From Adlercreutzia sp. ZJ176 (GTDB taxonomy: Bacteria > Actinomycetota > Coriobacteriia > Coriobacteriales > Eggerthellaceae): 64,000 bases of DNA. The position numbers and the translations under genes were made by a program. Location of the stretch: positions 1 through 64,000 of the forward strand of contig NZ_JAAKEC010000002.1 of assembly GCF_011038975.1 (NCBI RefSeq), given 5' to 3'. The notes under the pieces are model-generated. The model had not been told where the DNA came from. It saw only the letters and a list, made by a program, of their open reading frames with translations, and did not search any database. Positions 1 to 9,719 of this stretch are shown piece after piece (the first letter of the stretch is position 1; each line of letters starts with the position of its first letter).

Positions 1-168
1 CAGGCCCAGGCCGCCTCCGCGCTCGGCGTCGCGAGCGCCAGGATAAGCGAGCTCGAGAGGTGCGTGCGCGTCGACGGGCCGCTGCTCCGGAGGTACCTCG
101 AGTGGCTCGGCGCGATGTCCCCCGAGGGACGGCTGAAAACACCGGAGTCGGGCCTTGACAGCAAATAG
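1..168 (+). CDS. C-terminal fragment of an HTH (XRE-like) protein
   Basis: The reading frame is open from the first base and stops at TAG 166-168, giving 55 residues. The start lies outside the window. The segment QAQAASALGVASARISELER reads like helices 2 and 3 of an XRE-type helix-turn-helix, and RRYLEWLGA resembles the end of such a domain, as in HigA-like antitoxins or small regulators. A short polar tail follows. The family call rests on this pattern alone; the partner gene, if any, would be upstream of the window. Confidence 0.6.
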   Translation, partial: QAQAASALGVASARISELERCVRVDGPLLRRYLEWLGAMSPEGRLKTPESGLDSK

Positions 169-212
169 GAGCCTCATCCTGAGCGGAGCGCCCGCATCAG
201 GTGCCCACTCGG

Positions 213-338
213 TGTCATCCTGAGCGGAGTGCCCGCAGGGCGCGGAGTCGAAGGATCTGGTCGCGGCTGAGTGCCGCATGCGGGCGTGCCATGCTCGGAG
301 CCAGATCCTTCGACTCGCTTCGCTCGCTCAGGATGACA
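213..338. repeat. Composite inverted repeat, copy 1
   Basis: The left arm begins TGTCATCCTGAGCGGAG and continues to GAGTCGAAGGATCTGG at 245-260. The right arm is CCAGATCCTTCGACTCGC (301 on) and ends CTCAGGATGACA at 338. The arms are near-perfect reverse complements around a 40-bp centre that contains GCATGCG. A partial unit (TCATCCTGAGCGGAGCGCCCG) precedes it at about 174-194. The same element recurs at 19893-20018 (inverted), 37724-37830 and 40295-40420, always between genes. Confidence 0.9.
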
Positions 339-715
339 TCCGTCAGGCGTCGGACATGATGCGAGCCACCGTGCCGTCCCCACAACGTAGGTTGCCGCCC
401 TTCCGGCTCGGGAAAAGCGGAAGGGCGAGACCCGTAACGGTTATCAGTGACACGGGGAGGACGATTCTCTCGGGGTGACGCAGGGTATGCGCTCTTCGCG
501 TCCACATGCCCTCGCATGCACCACATGCCCACATGCCCACATGCCCACATGCCCCGCGCGTCCTATGCTCCTATGAATTCACATGCTCCACGCGCTCATG
601 TGCTCCACATGCCCCCGCACCCTCTCCCGCACCCCCGCACCCCCCGCACCCTCTCCCGCGCCCTGCGCCCACACCCTCTCCCGCTCTCGTCACGTGGCTT
701 TTTCGCGGGGAGGGG
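339..715. other. Gene-free spacer with ACATG-rich low-complexity DNA
   Basis: I see no convincing gene here. From about 495 to 620 the pentamer ACATG recurs many times, including four exact tandem copies of ACATGCCC at 523-554. From 605 to 690 the DNA is a C-rich run built on CACCCTCTCCCGC and close variants. Several short reading frames cross this stretch, but they are repetitive Pro/His/Ala/Arg peptides with no ribosome site. Confidence 0.6.
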
Positions 716-743
716 TTGCGCTTGGCGGTGGGCGGGGTATACT
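716..743 (+). promoter_or_regulatory. Candidate promoter of the ilv operon
   Basis: TTGCGC (716-721) and TATACT (738-743) are separated by 16 bp and match the sigma-70-type consensus at four and five of six positions. Transcription would begin near 750, shortly before the structured T-box-like leader. This is the only good promoter pair seen upstream of ilvD. Confidence 0.6.
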
Positions 744-775
744 AGCCCGCGATACAAGTTCATATCCCAAATGCG

Positions 776-1033
776 TTGACGAGGATAGTAGGGGCGAACC
801 CATCTGACAGAGAGCCGGCGGTGCTGCGAGCCGGCGGTGGGCGATCCGAATGCCACCTCCGAGCAGTTTGGCGTGAACGCCTCTCCGGTTGTCGGGCTTA
901 CCGCCGGGCCGGGGGAGCTAGTAGAGCTGAACCGGCGACACCGTTACCGTCTGCGATGCCCGCGCGCTTCTCAAGCGTAGCTGGCGCATTCCGTTCGTCT
1001 GGGTCCTGGTGCAGCTCTGCGCTGGGATTTTTT
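776..1033 (+). promoter_or_regulatory. T-box-like leader (tRNA-sensing attenuator) of the ilv operon
   Basis: GACGAGGATAGTAGG (779-793) matches the 5' side of a T-box Stem I, including the AGTA of the loop-E motif. CAGAGAGCCGG followed by GGTGCTGCGAGC (808-830) matches the AG-bulge and terminal-loop signature. GAATGCCACCTCCGAGC (848-864) matches the 3' side of the specifier loop, with GAGG/CCTC closing the stem. An intrinsic terminator ends the leader at 1004-1033. The canonical antiterminator sequence GGGTGGNACCGCG is not recognisable, so the 3' domain is uncertain. The role (sensing uncharged tRNA to control ilvDBNC) is inferred from the family. Confidence 0.7.
1004..1033 (+). terminator. 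Leader terminator upstream of ilvD
   Basis: TCCTGGTGC (1004-1012) and GCGCTGGGA (1019-1027) pair through nine positions, counting G-U pairs, around AGCTCT, and are followed by six T residues (1028-1033). It lies 27 bp before the ilvD start codon, so it can only act as an attenuator of the operon. Confidence 0.75.
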
Positions 1034-1059
1034 ATTGTGAGCGGAAGGAGCGAAAGAGC

Positions 1060-2733
1060 ATGCAGCTAAGAAGCGACCAGGTGCGATGCGGCGTGGCACG
1101 CGCGCCTCACCGCAGCCTGCTCAAGGCAGACGGCATCACCGACGAGGAGATGAAGCGCCCCTTCATCGCCGTGTTCAACTCGCGCAACGACATCATCCCC
1201 GGGCACACTAACCTCGACAAGATCGCCGAGGCCGTGAAGGCCGGCATCTACCTGGCCGGCGGCGTGCCGTTCGAGATCTCCACCATCGGCGTGTGCGATG
1301 GCATCGCCATGAACCACGATGGCATGCACTACTCGCTCGTGTCGCGCGAGGCCATCGCCGACTCGCTCGAGTGCGCGGTGCAGGGCCACGCGTTCGACGG
1401 CATCGTGTGCATCCCGAACTGCGACAAGATCGTCCCCGGCATGATCCTCGGCGCCCTGCGCGTGAACATCCCCACGGTGTTCGTGTCGGGCGGCCCCATG
1501 CTCGCCGGCAAGCAGAAGGGGGGATGCGGCCCCACCACCGACCTCAACACGCTGTTCGACGGTGCGGCGGCCGTGATGAACGGCACCATGACCGAAGACG
1601 AGCTCAGCTACTTCGAGAACACCGCCTGCCCCACATGCGGCAGCTGCTCGGGCTTGTTCACGGCGAACTCGATGAACTGCCTGTGCGAGGCGCTCGGCAT
1701 CGCGCTTCCCGGCAACGGCACCATCCCGGCGGTGTACTCCGAGCGCATCCGCCTCGCGAAGCACGCGGGCATGAAGATCATGGAGCTCGTCGAGAAGGAC
1801 GTGAAGATCGGCGACATCGTGAGCGAGGCCGCCATCCACAACGCCATGGAGTGCGACATGGCCTTCGGCGGCTCCACCAACACGGTGCTGCACCTCACGG
1901 CGATCGCGCAAGCGGCGGGGCACCCCATCACCATGGACGACTGGGACGCCGCGAGCGCCCGCACCCCGCATCTCGTGAAGCTGCAGCCCTCCGGCCCGCG
2001 CCCGCTCTCCGACCTCTACGAGGTCGGCGGCGTGCCGGTGGTCATGCACGAGCTGGCCGAGCTGGGGCTGCTCGACGAGCGCGCGCTCACCTGCATGGGG
2101 ACTCTGCCCGACTACCTGAGCGCCTGCTGCCCGCCGGCCGACGGCGAGGTGTGCCGCACGCATGACAACCCCTTCTCGGCGGTAGGCGCCCTGCGTGTGC
2201 TGCACGGCAACCTGGCGCCCGACGGCGCCATCGTGAAGAAGAGCGCGGTCGACCCGTCCATGATGAGGCACACCGGCCCCGCGCGCTGCTTCGACTCCGA
2301 GGAGGAGGCCTGCGCGGCCATCAACGCCGGCGCCATCAACGCCGGCGACGTGGTGGTCATCCGCTACGAGGGACCCAAGGGCGGCCCGGGCATGCGCGAG
2401 ATGCTCACGCCCACGAGCGCCATCTGCGGCATGGGTCTTTCCACGAGCGTCGCGCTCATCACCGACGGGCGCTTCTCCGGCGCCACGAAGGGCCCGGCCG
2501 TGGGGCACGTGAGTCCCGAGGCAGCGGCGGGTGGCCCCATCGCGCTCATCGAGGAGGGCGACTCGATTACCGTCGACATCGAGGGCGGCGTCCTCCAGCT
2601 CAACCTGTCCGACGATGAGCTGGCGGCGCGGCGCGCGGCGTGGGTGGCGCCGGCTCCCAAGCATGACCACGGCGTGCTCGCGAAGTACGCCAAGCTCGTC
2701 TCTTCCGCGGACAAGGGGGCGTATGTCTCATGA
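1060..2733 (+). CDS. ilvD: Dihydroxy-acid dehydratase IlvD
   Basis: IlvD dehydrates 2,3-dihydroxy-isovalerate and -methylvalerate to the 2-oxo acids that precede valine, leucine and isoleucine; it is a cytoplasmic Fe-S enzyme. The 557-residue product has the usual length. The cluster-ligand segments [10 protein letters not shown] and [10 protein letters not shown] and the conserved GGCGPTTD are intact. An in-frame upstream start at 1009 lies inside the terminator, so I chose ATG 1060, which has GGAAGGAG nine bases before it. The stop overlaps the ilvB start by four bases (ATGA), implying translational coupling. Expression is probably set by the T-box-like leader. Confidence 0.97.
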   Translation: MQLRSDQVRCGVARAPHRSLLKADGITDEEMKRPFIAVFNSRNDIIPGHTNLDKIAEAVKAGIYLAGGVPFEISTIGVCDGIAMNHDGMHYSLVSREAIADSLECAVQGHAFDGIVCIPNCDKIVPGMILGALRVNIPTVFVSGGPMLAGKQKGGCGPTTDLNTLFDGAAAVMNGTMTEDELSYFENTACPTCGSCSGLFTANSMNCLCEALGIALPGNGTIPAVYSERIRLAKHAGMKIMELVEKDVKIGDIVSEAAIHNAMECDMAFGGSTNTVLHLTAIAQAAGHPITMDDWDAASARTPHLVKLQPSGPRPLSDLYEVGGVPVVMHELAELGLLDERALTCMGTLPDYLSACCPPADGEVCRTHDNPFSAVGALRVLHGNLAPDGAIVKKSAVDPSMMRHTGPARCFDSEEEACAAINAGAINAGDVVVIRYEGPKGGPGMREMLTPTSAICGMGLSTSVALITDGRFSGATKGPAVGHVSPEAAAGGPIALIEEGDSITVDIEGGVLQLNLSDDELAARRAAWVAPAPKHDHGVLAKYAKLVSSADKGAYVS

Positions 2734-4829
2734 GTGCCACCAGTGAGAAGACCGAGGCGCGCCGCACGGCTGAGGCGCGCCGCACGGCCGCCAGCGTGGG
2801 CGCGCCGCGCGGGCTGGGCTCGCGCACGGCCAAGCAGGGCGCAGAGATGCTCGGCGCCGAGGCCGTCATCGCGTCGCTTGAGGCCGAGGGGGTCGACACC
2901 GTCTTCGGCTACCCGGGCGGGCAGGCCATTAAGATCTACGACGCGCTGTACGACTCCACGCAGATCAACCACGTGCTCGCGCGCCACGAGCAGGGCGCGG
3001 TGCACATGGCCGACGGCTACGCGCGCGCGACCGGCAAGCCCGGCGTGGTCATCGTGACGAGCGGCCCGGGCGCCACCAACACGGTCACGGGCATCGCCAC
3101 GGCCTACATGGACTCGGTGCCGCTCGTGGTCATCACGGGCCAGGTGCCGCGCGCCGTCATCGGCACCGACTCCTTCCAAGAGTCCGACATCGTGGGCATC
3201 ACCATGCCGGTGGTGAAGCACTCGTTTTTGCTCCAGTCGACCGACGAGCTCACGCGCACCTTCCGCGAGGCGTTCCACATCGCGGTGACGGGGCGCCCGG
3301 GGCCGGTGCTCATCGACATCCCGTCCGACTTGGCGGGCGCGTCCATGACGTTCGAGTACCCCGACGAGGTGAACCTGCCCTCCTACAAGCCCACCTACCG
3401 CGGCAACGCCAAGCAGATCCGCGCGGCGGCCGAGCTCATCGAGGAGTCTGACCAGCCCATCCTCTACGTGGGCGGCGGCGTGACCATCTCCGAGGCGTCC
3501 GCGGAGCTTGCAAGCCTCGCAGACCTCATGCAGATCCCCGTGGTCACCACGCTCATGGGCAAGGGCGCCTTCCCGGCGTCGCATCCGCTCAACCTGGGGC
3601 CGGTGGGCATGCACGGCGCGAAGTACTCCAACCTCGCCATGACCGAGAGCGACCTCATCATCGCGGCGGGTGCGCGCTTCTCCGACCGCGTCACGGGGCG
3701 CCTCTCCGAGTTCGCCCCGCATGCGAAGGTGATCCACATCGACATCGACCCGGCCGAGATCGGCAAGATCCGCGCATGCCAGGTCCCCATCGTGGGCGAC
3801 CTCAAGGGCGTGCTCGCGGGCCTCGTCGACCAGCTGCGCAAGGACGGCGCCGAGGCGCACACCGAGGCGTGGCTCGCGCGCATCAACGCCTGGCGCGAGC
3901 GCTTCCCGTTCTACCATCCGGGCGTGGGCGACGGCAGCGACGAGATCGTCCCCGAGCTCGTGCTCGAGAGCCTCTCGACGCAGCTTGACTCCGCGCGCTC
4001 CATCGTGGTGACCGAGGTGGGCCAGCACCAGATGTGGGCGCACCAGTTCATCGACCGCGAGCTGCCGCGCACGTTCCTCTCGAGCGGCGGTCTGGGCACC
4101 ATGGGCTTCGGCTTCCCGGCGGCCGTCGGCGCCGCCATCGCGCGGCCCGACTGCAAGGTGGTGTGCATCGCCGGCGACGGGTCGTTCCAGATGAATTCGC
4201 AGGAGATGGCCACCGCCGCCATCAACGGCGTGCCCGTGAAGGTGCTCATCATGGACAACCGCTGCCTGGGGATGGTGCACCAGTGGCAGAAGCTCTTCTA
4301 CGCGAAGCGCTACTCGCAGACGCTGCTCGAGGCCAACCCCGACTTCGTGAAGCTCGCCGACGCCTACGGCTGGCAGGGCGAGCGCGTGGAGGACCCCGCC
4401 GAGGTGACCGCGGCCATCGCGCGCATGCTGGCGGCCGAGGGTCCCTACCTGCTCGACGTGGCCATCTCGCGCGAGCAGAACGTGTACCCGATGGTGGCCC
4501 CGGGTGCGGCGCTCGACAACATTATGGGCGCCATCGACGTGGCGGTCGGCGCGGTGCGCACGGACGTGCCGGCGGGCGCGCTCGACGACCATGGGCAGGA
4601 GGCCCATGCGGCCTCGTCGCCCTGCGCGCAGATCGACGCGCAGTTCGGCGGCCGCTGGGAGAGCGATCCCGACGACAAGGGCGCGCGCCTGGGCGAGGCG
4701 GCCGTGTTCGCGGGGGTTGCCGCGGCCGGCAATGCGCCTGCGGCCAGCAGCACGCCCGCGGCCGCCAGCGAACCCGCGTCCGCCGCTCCCGCCGGCGCGC
4801 CCGCATCCACCGTGGAAGGAGGGAACTAA
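2730..4829 (+). CDS. ilvB: Acetolactate synthase large subunit, long Ala-rich tail
   Basis: This TPP enzyme condenses two pyruvates, or pyruvate and 2-oxobutyrate, in the first common step of branched-chain synthesis. [13 protein letters not shown] and the activating Glu in [16 protein letters not shown] mark the N-terminal domain; [11 protein letters not shown] with [12 protein letters not shown] is the TPP-Mg site. The core ends at [12 protein letters not shown], near residue 595, where most homologues stop. About 100 further residues, rich in Ala, Pro and Ser, follow, and about 35 extra residues precede the core, so the protein is 699 residues against the usual 560-600. The start overlaps ilvD; the stop shares one base with ilvN. 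Confidence 0.96.
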   Translation: MSATSEKTEARRTAEARRTAASVGAPRGLGSRTAKQGAEMLGAEAVIASLEAEGVDTVFGYPGGQAIKIYDALYDSTQINHVLARHEQGAVHMADGYARATGKPGVVIVTSGPGATNTVTGIATAYMDSVPLVVITGQVPRAVIGTDSFQESDIVGITMPVVKHSFLLQSTDELTRTFREAFHIAVTGRPGPVLIDIPSDLAGASMTFEYPDEVNLPSYKPTYRGNAKQIRAAAELIEESDQPILYVGGGVTISEASAELASLADLMQIPVVTTLMGKGAFPASHPLNLGPVGMHGAKYSNLAMTESDLIIAAGARFSDRVTGRLSEFAPHAKVIHIDIDPAEIGKIRACQVPIVGDLKGVLAGLVDQLRKDGAEAHTEAWLARINAWRERFPFYHPGVGDGSDEIVPELVLESLSTQLDSARSIVVTEVGQHQMWAHQFIDRELPRTFLSSGGLGTMGFGFPAAVGAAIARPDCKVVCIAGDGSFQMNSQEMATAAINGVPVKVLIMDNRCLGMVHQWQKLFYAKRYSQTLLEANPDFVKLADAYGWQGERVEDPAEVTAAIARMLAAEGPYLLDVAISREQNVYPMVAPGAALDNIMGAIDVAVGAVRTDVPAGALDDHGQEAHAASSPCAQIDAQFGGRWESDPDDKGARLGEAAVFAGVAAAGNAPAASSTPAAASEPASAAPAGAPASTVEGGN

Positions 4830-5311
4830 TGAAGCACGTGCTTTCCGTCCTGGTCGAGAACAAGCCCGGCGTGCTCTCGCGCGTCACCGGCCTCATCTCG
4901 CGCCGCGGCTTCAACATCGACTCGCTGTCGGTGGGTCCGACCGAGGACGCCACCATGTCGCGCGTGACGGCCATCGTCAAGGCTGACGACGTGGCCTACG
5001 AGCAGATCACCAAGCAGCTGCACAAGCTCATCAGCGTGCACAAGATCACCGACCTCACCGACGAGGGCGCGATCGAGCGCGAGCTGGTGCTGTTCAAGGT
5101 GAACGCCGCGCCCGAGCGCCGCAACGAGATCATCGAGATCGCCAACATCTTCCGCGCGAAGATCGTCGACGTGGGGCGCAACTCGCTCACCATCGAGGCC
5201 ACCGGTGACGAGGAGAAGCTCAAGGGCCTAGAGGACCTCTTCCGCGCCTACGGCATCAAGGAGATCGTGCGCACGGGCAAGATCGCCATGTCGCGCAACG
5301 CGAAGGAATAG
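4829..5311 (+). CDS. ilvN: Acetolactate synthase regulatory small subunit IlvN/IlvH
   Basis: This 160-residue subunit carries an N-terminal ACT domain (VLSVLVENKPGVLSRVTGL, then RRGFNIDSL) that binds valine and feeds back on IlvB, and a C-terminal small-subunit domain. The length is standard for the two-domain form. ATG 4829 is preceded by GGAAGGAGGG and overlaps the ilvB stop in TAATG, so large and small subunits are likely made in step. Confidence 0.96.
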   Translation: MKHVLSVLVENKPGVLSRVTGLISRRGFNIDSLSVGPTEDATMSRVTAIVKADDVAYEQITKQLHKLISVHKITDLTDEGAIERELVLFKVNAAPERRNEIIEIANIFRAKIVDVGRNSLTIEATGDEEKLKGLEDLFRAYGIKEIVRTGKIAMSRNAKE

Positions 5312-5380
5312 CAACAACAGGCGCCGCGCCTGCTTGCATAGCGAAGCACAACAGCTGACAGGAAAGGATCGAAGGAAACC

Positions 5381-6376
5381 ATGGCTGTTACCATCTACTA
5401 CGAAGAGGATTGCAACCCGCAGATCATCCAGGACAAGAAGATCGCCATCATCGGCTACGGGTCCCAGGGGCATGCGCACGCGCTGAACCTGAAGGACTCG
5501 GGCTGCGACGTGCGCGTCGGCCTGCGCGCGGGTTCCAAGTCGGCCGCCGCGGCCGAGGAGGCGGGCCTCAAGGTGATGTCCATCGAGGACGCCGCCGAGG
5601 AAGCCGACCTCATTATGATCCTCGTGCCCGACGAGCTGCAGGCGAAGGTCTACACCGAGCAGATCGCGCCGCACCTGCATGACGGCGACACGCTCGCCTT
5701 CGCGCACGGCTTCAACATCCATTACGGCTACATCACCCCGCCTGAGACGGTGAACGTCATCATGTGCGCGCCGAAGGGCCCGGGCCATATCGTGCGCCGC
5801 CAGTACACCGAGGGCTCCGGCGTGCCGGACCTCGCGTGCGTTGCGCAGGACGCCACCGGCGACGCGTGGGACATCGCGATGTCGTACTGCTGGGGCGTGG
5901 GCGGTGCCCGCTCCGGCATCATCAAGGCCACCTTCGCGCAGGAGACCGAAGAGGACCTCTTCGGCGAGCAGGCCGTGCTCTGCGGCGGCTTGGTGGAGCT
6001 CGTGAAGGCCGGCTTCGAGACGCTCGTGGACGCGGGGTATCCGCCGGAGCTCGCGTACTTCGAGTGCTACCACGAGATGAAGATGATCGTCGACCTCATG
6101 TACGAGAGCGGCATCCACTTCATGAACTACTCGATCTCCAACACCGCCGAGTACGGCGAGTACTATGCGGGCCCGAAGGTCATCAACGAGCAGAGCCGCG
6201 AGGCCATGAAGCTCATCCTGGAGCGCATCCAGAACGGCGAGTTTGCACGTGAGTTCGTGGCTGACTGCAACAACGACCACAAGTGGCTCATCGAGCAGCG
6301 CGAGGCTATCAACGACCACCTGATCGAGCAGACCGGCGAGAACATCCGCTCGATGTTCAGCTGGATCAAGAAGTAG
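5381..6376 (+). CDS. ilvC: Ketol-acid reductoisomerase (class I)
   Basis: The enzyme isomerises and reduces acetolactate or acetohydroxybutyrate, using Mg2+ and NAD(P)H. The Rossmann motif [17 protein letters not shown] is near residue 26. The metal-site segments EQAVLCGGL and [15 protein letters not shown] are present. At 331 residues it is a class I enzyme. GLRAGSKSA is the cofactor loop; I do not assign NADH or NADPH from it. It lies 69 bp after ilvN with its own AAGGA site and closes the operon before the terminator at 6433. Confidence 0.97.
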   Translation: MAVTIYYEEDCNPQIIQDKKIAIIGYGSQGHAHALNLKDSGCDVRVGLRAGSKSAAAAEEAGLKVMSIEDAAEEADLIMILVPDELQAKVYTEQIAPHLHDGDTLAFAHGFNIHYGYITPPETVNVIMCAPKGPGHIVRRQYTEGSGVPDLACVAQDATGDAWDIAMSYCWGVGGARSGIIKATFAQETEEDLFGEQAVLCGGLVELVKAGFETLVDAGYPPELAYFECYHEMKMIVDLMYESGIHFMNYSISNTAEYGEYYAGPKVINEQSREAMKLILERIQNGEFAREFVADCNNDHKWLIEQREAINDHLIEQTGENIRSMFSWIKK

Positions 6377-6432
6377 CTGAAGAGCTGAGAAGCGGTTGAG
6401 GCGAGAGGGCGCGCCTGCCCTCTATTCTGGAA

Positions 6433-6468
6433 GAAAGCGAGTCCGAAAGAGGCTCGCTTTCTTCGTTT
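6433..6468 (+). terminator. Terminator after ilvC
   Basis: GAAAGCGAG (6433-6441) and CTCGCTTTC (6453-6461) form a perfect nine-pair stem, followed by TTCGTTTT. It closes the ilvDBNC operon. Confidence 0.85.
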
Positions 6469-6614
6469 TCTGGAATTGCGCAAAGCGGTAAAATGTCCCT
6501 GTCGCTACAAGGAGCATGTGTTCTGCGAGTTTTGCGTAGGCAATGAGTTCAGGTTTTCTGACAGGTTGTTTGGGCTATTTGCGACGCCGTGTGTCACGGA
6601 CTCGGAGGTGGAAC

Positions 6615-7754
6615 ATGGAGGAGAACAGGCTTGGGGTCGAAGAGGCTGAGGTAGGCGTCGAGGCAGCGCTTGTGAGCGATGCGTACTATGCCCAGATCCG
6701 CTCGATTCTGGAGACAGCTCGACAGAAGGCGTACGCAGCTGTGAACAGGGAAATGGTGCATGCGTATTGGAGAGTAGGAGAGAGCATCGTTGAGCAGCTG
6801 GGTGAGGTAAAAAGGGCTCAATATGGCTCTCGGTTCATAACCGAGCTCTCTGCTCGTTTGACCAAGGACTTCGGCAGAGGTTTCACGCCAACCAACTTGA
6901 GGTACATGCGCTTGTTCTACCTCTCGTTCCCAATTCATCACACACTGCGTGATGAATTGTCTTGGAGCCACTATCGGGAGCTTACGAGGGTTTCTAGCGC
7001 CGATGAGCGCATGTGGTACATGAACGAATGCGCTGACAGCGGTTGGAGCACGCGGCAGTTGAAGCGGCAGATCGACACGAGGTTTCACGAAAGGCTGCTC
7101 GCTAGCCGCGACAAGGAGTCGGTCGCCGCAGAGATCCAGCGCACGGAGCAGCCCCCGACGCCACGTGACATCATCCGCGATCCCTACGTGCTTGAGTTTC
7201 TCGACCTCCCGCAGCCCGCCCATCTGTATGAGAGCAACATGGAGCAGGCGCTCATCGACCACCTGCAAGAGTTCATGCTCGAACTTGGGCGCGGGTTCTC
7301 GTTCGTCGCGCGTCAGAAGCGCATCAGCTTTGACGGACGCCACTTCTATATCGACCTGGTGTTCTACAATTATCTGGCGCGCTGCTTCGTGCTCGTTGAC
7401 CTCAAGACCGCCGATTTGACGCACCAGGACATCGGGCAGATGCAGATGTACGTGAACTACTACACGCGCGAGCTCATGAATGAGGGAGACAACCATCCCA
7501 TCGGCATTTTGCTGTGCGCCGACAAGAGCGACTCAGTTGTGCGCTACACGCTGCCGGAGGACAATCGGCAGATCTTCGCCTCAAAGTGCTTGCCGTATCT
7601 GCCGACCGAAGAAGAGCTCGCCGAAGAGCTTAATGCCGAGTACCGCGCTCTCGAGGAGGCGAGGATGGCTGACTCGGCTCTTGCGGTCGACGAGGACGAT
7701 CCCGTCGAGGTCGTCTGCGAGCACTTGCCCTCGACAAGCTGGTGTAGCGCATGA
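6615..7754 (+). CDS. DUF1016/YhcG-type PD-(D/E)XK nuclease
   Basis: The 379-residue protein has the two-part build of the DUF1016 (YhcG/PDDEXK_9) family: an N-terminal helical domain (YYAQIRSILETARQKAYAAV, ending in WYMNECADSGWSTRQLKRQI) and a C-terminal nuclease fold. FYIDLVFYN supplies the catalytic Asp and VLVDLKT the D-x-K pair, then IGQMQMYVNYYTREL. Members occur in mobile and defence-linked DNA; the role here is unknown. ATG 6615 follows GGAGG by six bases; an in-frame start at 6543 has no such site. Codon use is less GC-rich than the neighbours, suggesting acquisition. Its stop overlaps crcB by four bases. Confidence 0.85.
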   Translation: MEENRLGVEEAEVGVEAALVSDAYYAQIRSILETARQKAYAAVNREMVHAYWRVGESIVEQLGEVKRAQYGSRFITELSARLTKDFGRGFTPTNLRYMRLFYLSFPIHHTLRDELSWSHYRELTRVSSADERMWYMNECADSGWSTRQLKRQIDTRFHERLLASRDKESVAAEIQRTEQPPTPRDIIRDPYVLEFLDLPQPAHLYESNMEQALIDHLQEFMLELGRGFSFVARQKRISFDGRHFYIDLVFYNYLARCFVLVDLKTADLTHQDIGQMQMYVNYYTRELMNEGDNHPIGILLCADKSDSVVRYTLPEDNRQIFASKCLPYLPTEEELAEELNAEYRALEEARMADSALAVDEDDPVEVVCEHLPSTSWCSA

Positions 7755-8131
7755 GCTTGCTTGTAAACTGCCTGTTCGTGGGCATGGGCGGGTTCGTGGG
7801 CGCGGTGTGCCGCTACCTGATGGGGTTTCTGCCCGTCGGGGGTGCCTCGGCATCAGGATTCCCGCTCGTCACGTTCGCGGTGAACGTGCTCGGCGCGCTC
7901 GCCATCGGCCTCATCGCGGCGACGTTCGCGAAGAACGTCAGCATGAATCCGCAGCTGCTGCTGTTTCTGAAGGTGGGCGTCTGCGGCGGGTTCACCACGT
8001 TCTCCACTTTCAGTCTTGAGACGCTCCAGCTCCTTGAACAGGGGAATTGGGCGATGGCGGCGTTTTATGCGGGCGCAAGCGTCATTGCGTGCCTCGCCGC
8101 CTGCGCTCTTGGCATGTGGCTCGCCCGCTGA
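7751..8131 (+). CDS. crcB: Fluoride ion channel CrcB/Fluc
   Basis: The 126-residue membrane protein has four predicted hydrophobic segments. It carries the Fluc signatures GGFVGAVCRYLMG near the N-terminus, the pore Asn in TFAVNVLGAL, and GGFTTFSTFSLET, whose Thr and Phe residues line the pore. It exports fluoride as a dual-topology dimer. Only one copy is present, as expected for homodimeric types. The start overlaps the stop of the nuclease gene (ATGA), and no fluoride riboswitch motif is visible upstream. Confidence 0.93.
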   Translation: MSLLVNCLFVGMGGFVGAVCRYLMGFLPVGGASASGFPLVTFAVNVLGALAIGLIAATFAKNVSMNPQLLLFLKVGVCGGFTTFSTFSLETLQLLEQGNWAMAAFYAGASVIACLAACALGMWLAR

Positions 8132-8265
8132 GTGTAAGCACGGGTGTGGGTGGGAGTGTGAGTGCGAGTGCGAAGCGAGCGCAGGTGCCTCGGGTGCGAG
8201 TGCGCGTTCAACTGCGGGCGCGGGCGAGCGCCCCGACACCGCATCGGCGAGCCGAAGCGTAAAGC

Positions 8266-9558
8266 CTAGCTGGTGGGGAAGAACTGAGACATAATGCCGA
8301 CGGCGACGAAGCCTGCGGCCGCGATTGCGAGGCAGAGGAGCCGCTCGCGCTTGGGCGGGCAGGCGCCGAGGCGCGGGAACCGCTCCTTGATGCGGCGGCG
8401 GTCGAGCGCGAGGTAGAACGCGGGGCCGAGGAGCAGGAAGAGCAGCGTGTAGTTGGAGGCCAGGCGAAGCCAGAGCGGCGCGAACTCGTCAATCTGCCCT
8501 GGTCGGGGGGCGAAGATCATCTCCGTCACCACGGCGAAGAAGATGCCGAAGACGAGCAGGACCGCGACGTTCCGCACGGTTATGAAGGCAGGGGCGGGGC
8601 GCTCACGCGCAGGCGCATTATTGCACGCGGGTGTCTGCGCGGATGCACGGGGCTCTGTTCCTGAGGGCATCCTCATTGCAGCTTCGCGTGCGAGGGGCTC
8701 CTTTTCACGGGGTGCGCGTGTCCGAGGCGCCTCCACCGTCACCGTCTCGGGCTCGACCAGCCCTATCGCCTGCTCAAAGGCCCTTTGCAGCTCGGCGACG
8801 CTCGGGAAGCGCTGGGCGGGGTCGAAGGCCGCCGCACGTGCGATCACGCGGCGAAGCGGCTCGGGGATGAGCGGGGAGGCGAAGTCGCGCCTGCGCGCCT
8901 GTGCGTCAGGAGTCTTCTCGGTGAGGCAGAAGTACAGCAGGAGCCCGAGCGCGTACACGTCGCTGCGCGCGTCGGTCTGGCTGTAGCCGAACTGCTCGGG
9001 CGGGGCGTAGACGCGCGTCCCGAAGTGCCTGGTGTCGTCCTCGGCCTCGTCGTCATAGGTACGTGCGATGCTGAGGTCGATGATCGTGAGGCTCTCGTCG
9101 GCGATGATGACGTTGGAGGGCTTGAGGTCGCGGTGGATGATCGGCGGGTCAAATCCCTCGTGGAGCTCGCGAACGGCGCGGCAGAGCTGCGGAAACACGC
9201 GTGCCGCGAGCTCGGGTGAGGGGTCGAGGCGGTACACGAGGTCGGCGAGCGTCTCGCCGGGAACGTACTCCATGATGACGACGCGCTTCTCACCTGCGGA
9301 GTAGCAGTCGAGCACGCGCGGGAGATGCAGAAAGCGGCGCCTGGCTCGCTGTGCCGCCAGGAGCCGCTCGTAGGCTAGGCCCAATCCCGCATCGCAGTCA
9401 AAGCTCTTGCGGATGAAGGGGCCCATCTCCGCGCCGTTCGTCCCAGTGAAGAACACGCGCTGCGTGCATTCGAGCGCGCCATCCTTCAAGACGGAGTCCA
9501 CGCGGTAGTTGTCGTCGCGCGCGAGGGCGTTGAGGTGTTCGGCGAGTTCATCGGTCAT
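8266..9558 (-). CDS. Membrane-anchored Ser/Thr protein kinase
   Basis: The N-terminal part (about residues 20-285) is an eukaryotic-like kinase domain. The ATP-site Lys is likely K51 (PFIRKSFD), the catalytic loop is HRDLKPSN at about 142-149, and APPEQF matches the APE motif. The metal motif reads DLS rather than DFG, and no clear Gly-rich loop is visible. A polar linker leads to three hydrophobic segments (about 335-430), so the kinase domain probably faces the cytoplasm on a membrane tail. ATG 9558 was chosen over an in-frame start at 9606 because the first 16 residues are not kinase-like; neither has a strong ribosome site. It follows the HTH gene on the same strand. Confidence 0.85.
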   Translation of the reverse strand: MTDELAEHLNALARDDNYRVDSVLKDGALECTQRVFFTGTNGAEMGPFIRKSFDCDAGLGLAYERLLAAQRARRRFLHLPRVLDCYSAGEKRVVIMEYVPGETLADLVYRLDPSPELAARVFPQLCRAVRELHEGFDPPIIHRDLKPSNVIIADESLTIIDLSIARTYDDEAEDDTRHFGTRVYAPPEQFGYSQTDARSDVYALGLLLYFCLTEKTPDAQARRRDFASPLIPEPLRRVIARAAAFDPAQRFPSVAELQRAFEQAIGLVEPETVTVEAPRTRAPREKEPLAREAAMRMPSGTEPRASAQTPACNNAPARERPAPAFITVRNVAVLLVFGIFFAVVTEMIFAPRPGQIDEFAPLWLRLASNYTLLFLLLGPAFYLALDRRRIKERFPRLGACPPKRERLLCLAIAAAGFVAVGIMSQFFPTS

Positions 9559-9719
9559 GCTTTGACATGCTATCAGAGTTTGCGCGCCCGCGGGCTCGCG
9601 GAGCACGCAAGCACGCGAGGGCGCAGGCGAGCAGAACGCGTAGACGCGCAGATCGCATGGGCTCGCGTAGGCGCGCAGATCGTGCGGGTTGGCAGAAGGT
9701 ACGGCCGGCGCAGCGCGGG

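Noticed and set aside
776-1069. Leader peptide frame before ilvD
   Set aside because: It has no run of Ile, Leu or Val codons and no ribosome site, and it overlaps the structured T-box-like leader.
7600-7760. Fluoride riboswitch ahead of crcB
   Set aside because: crcB overlaps the nuclease gene and no fluoride aptamer motif is visible there or before 6615.
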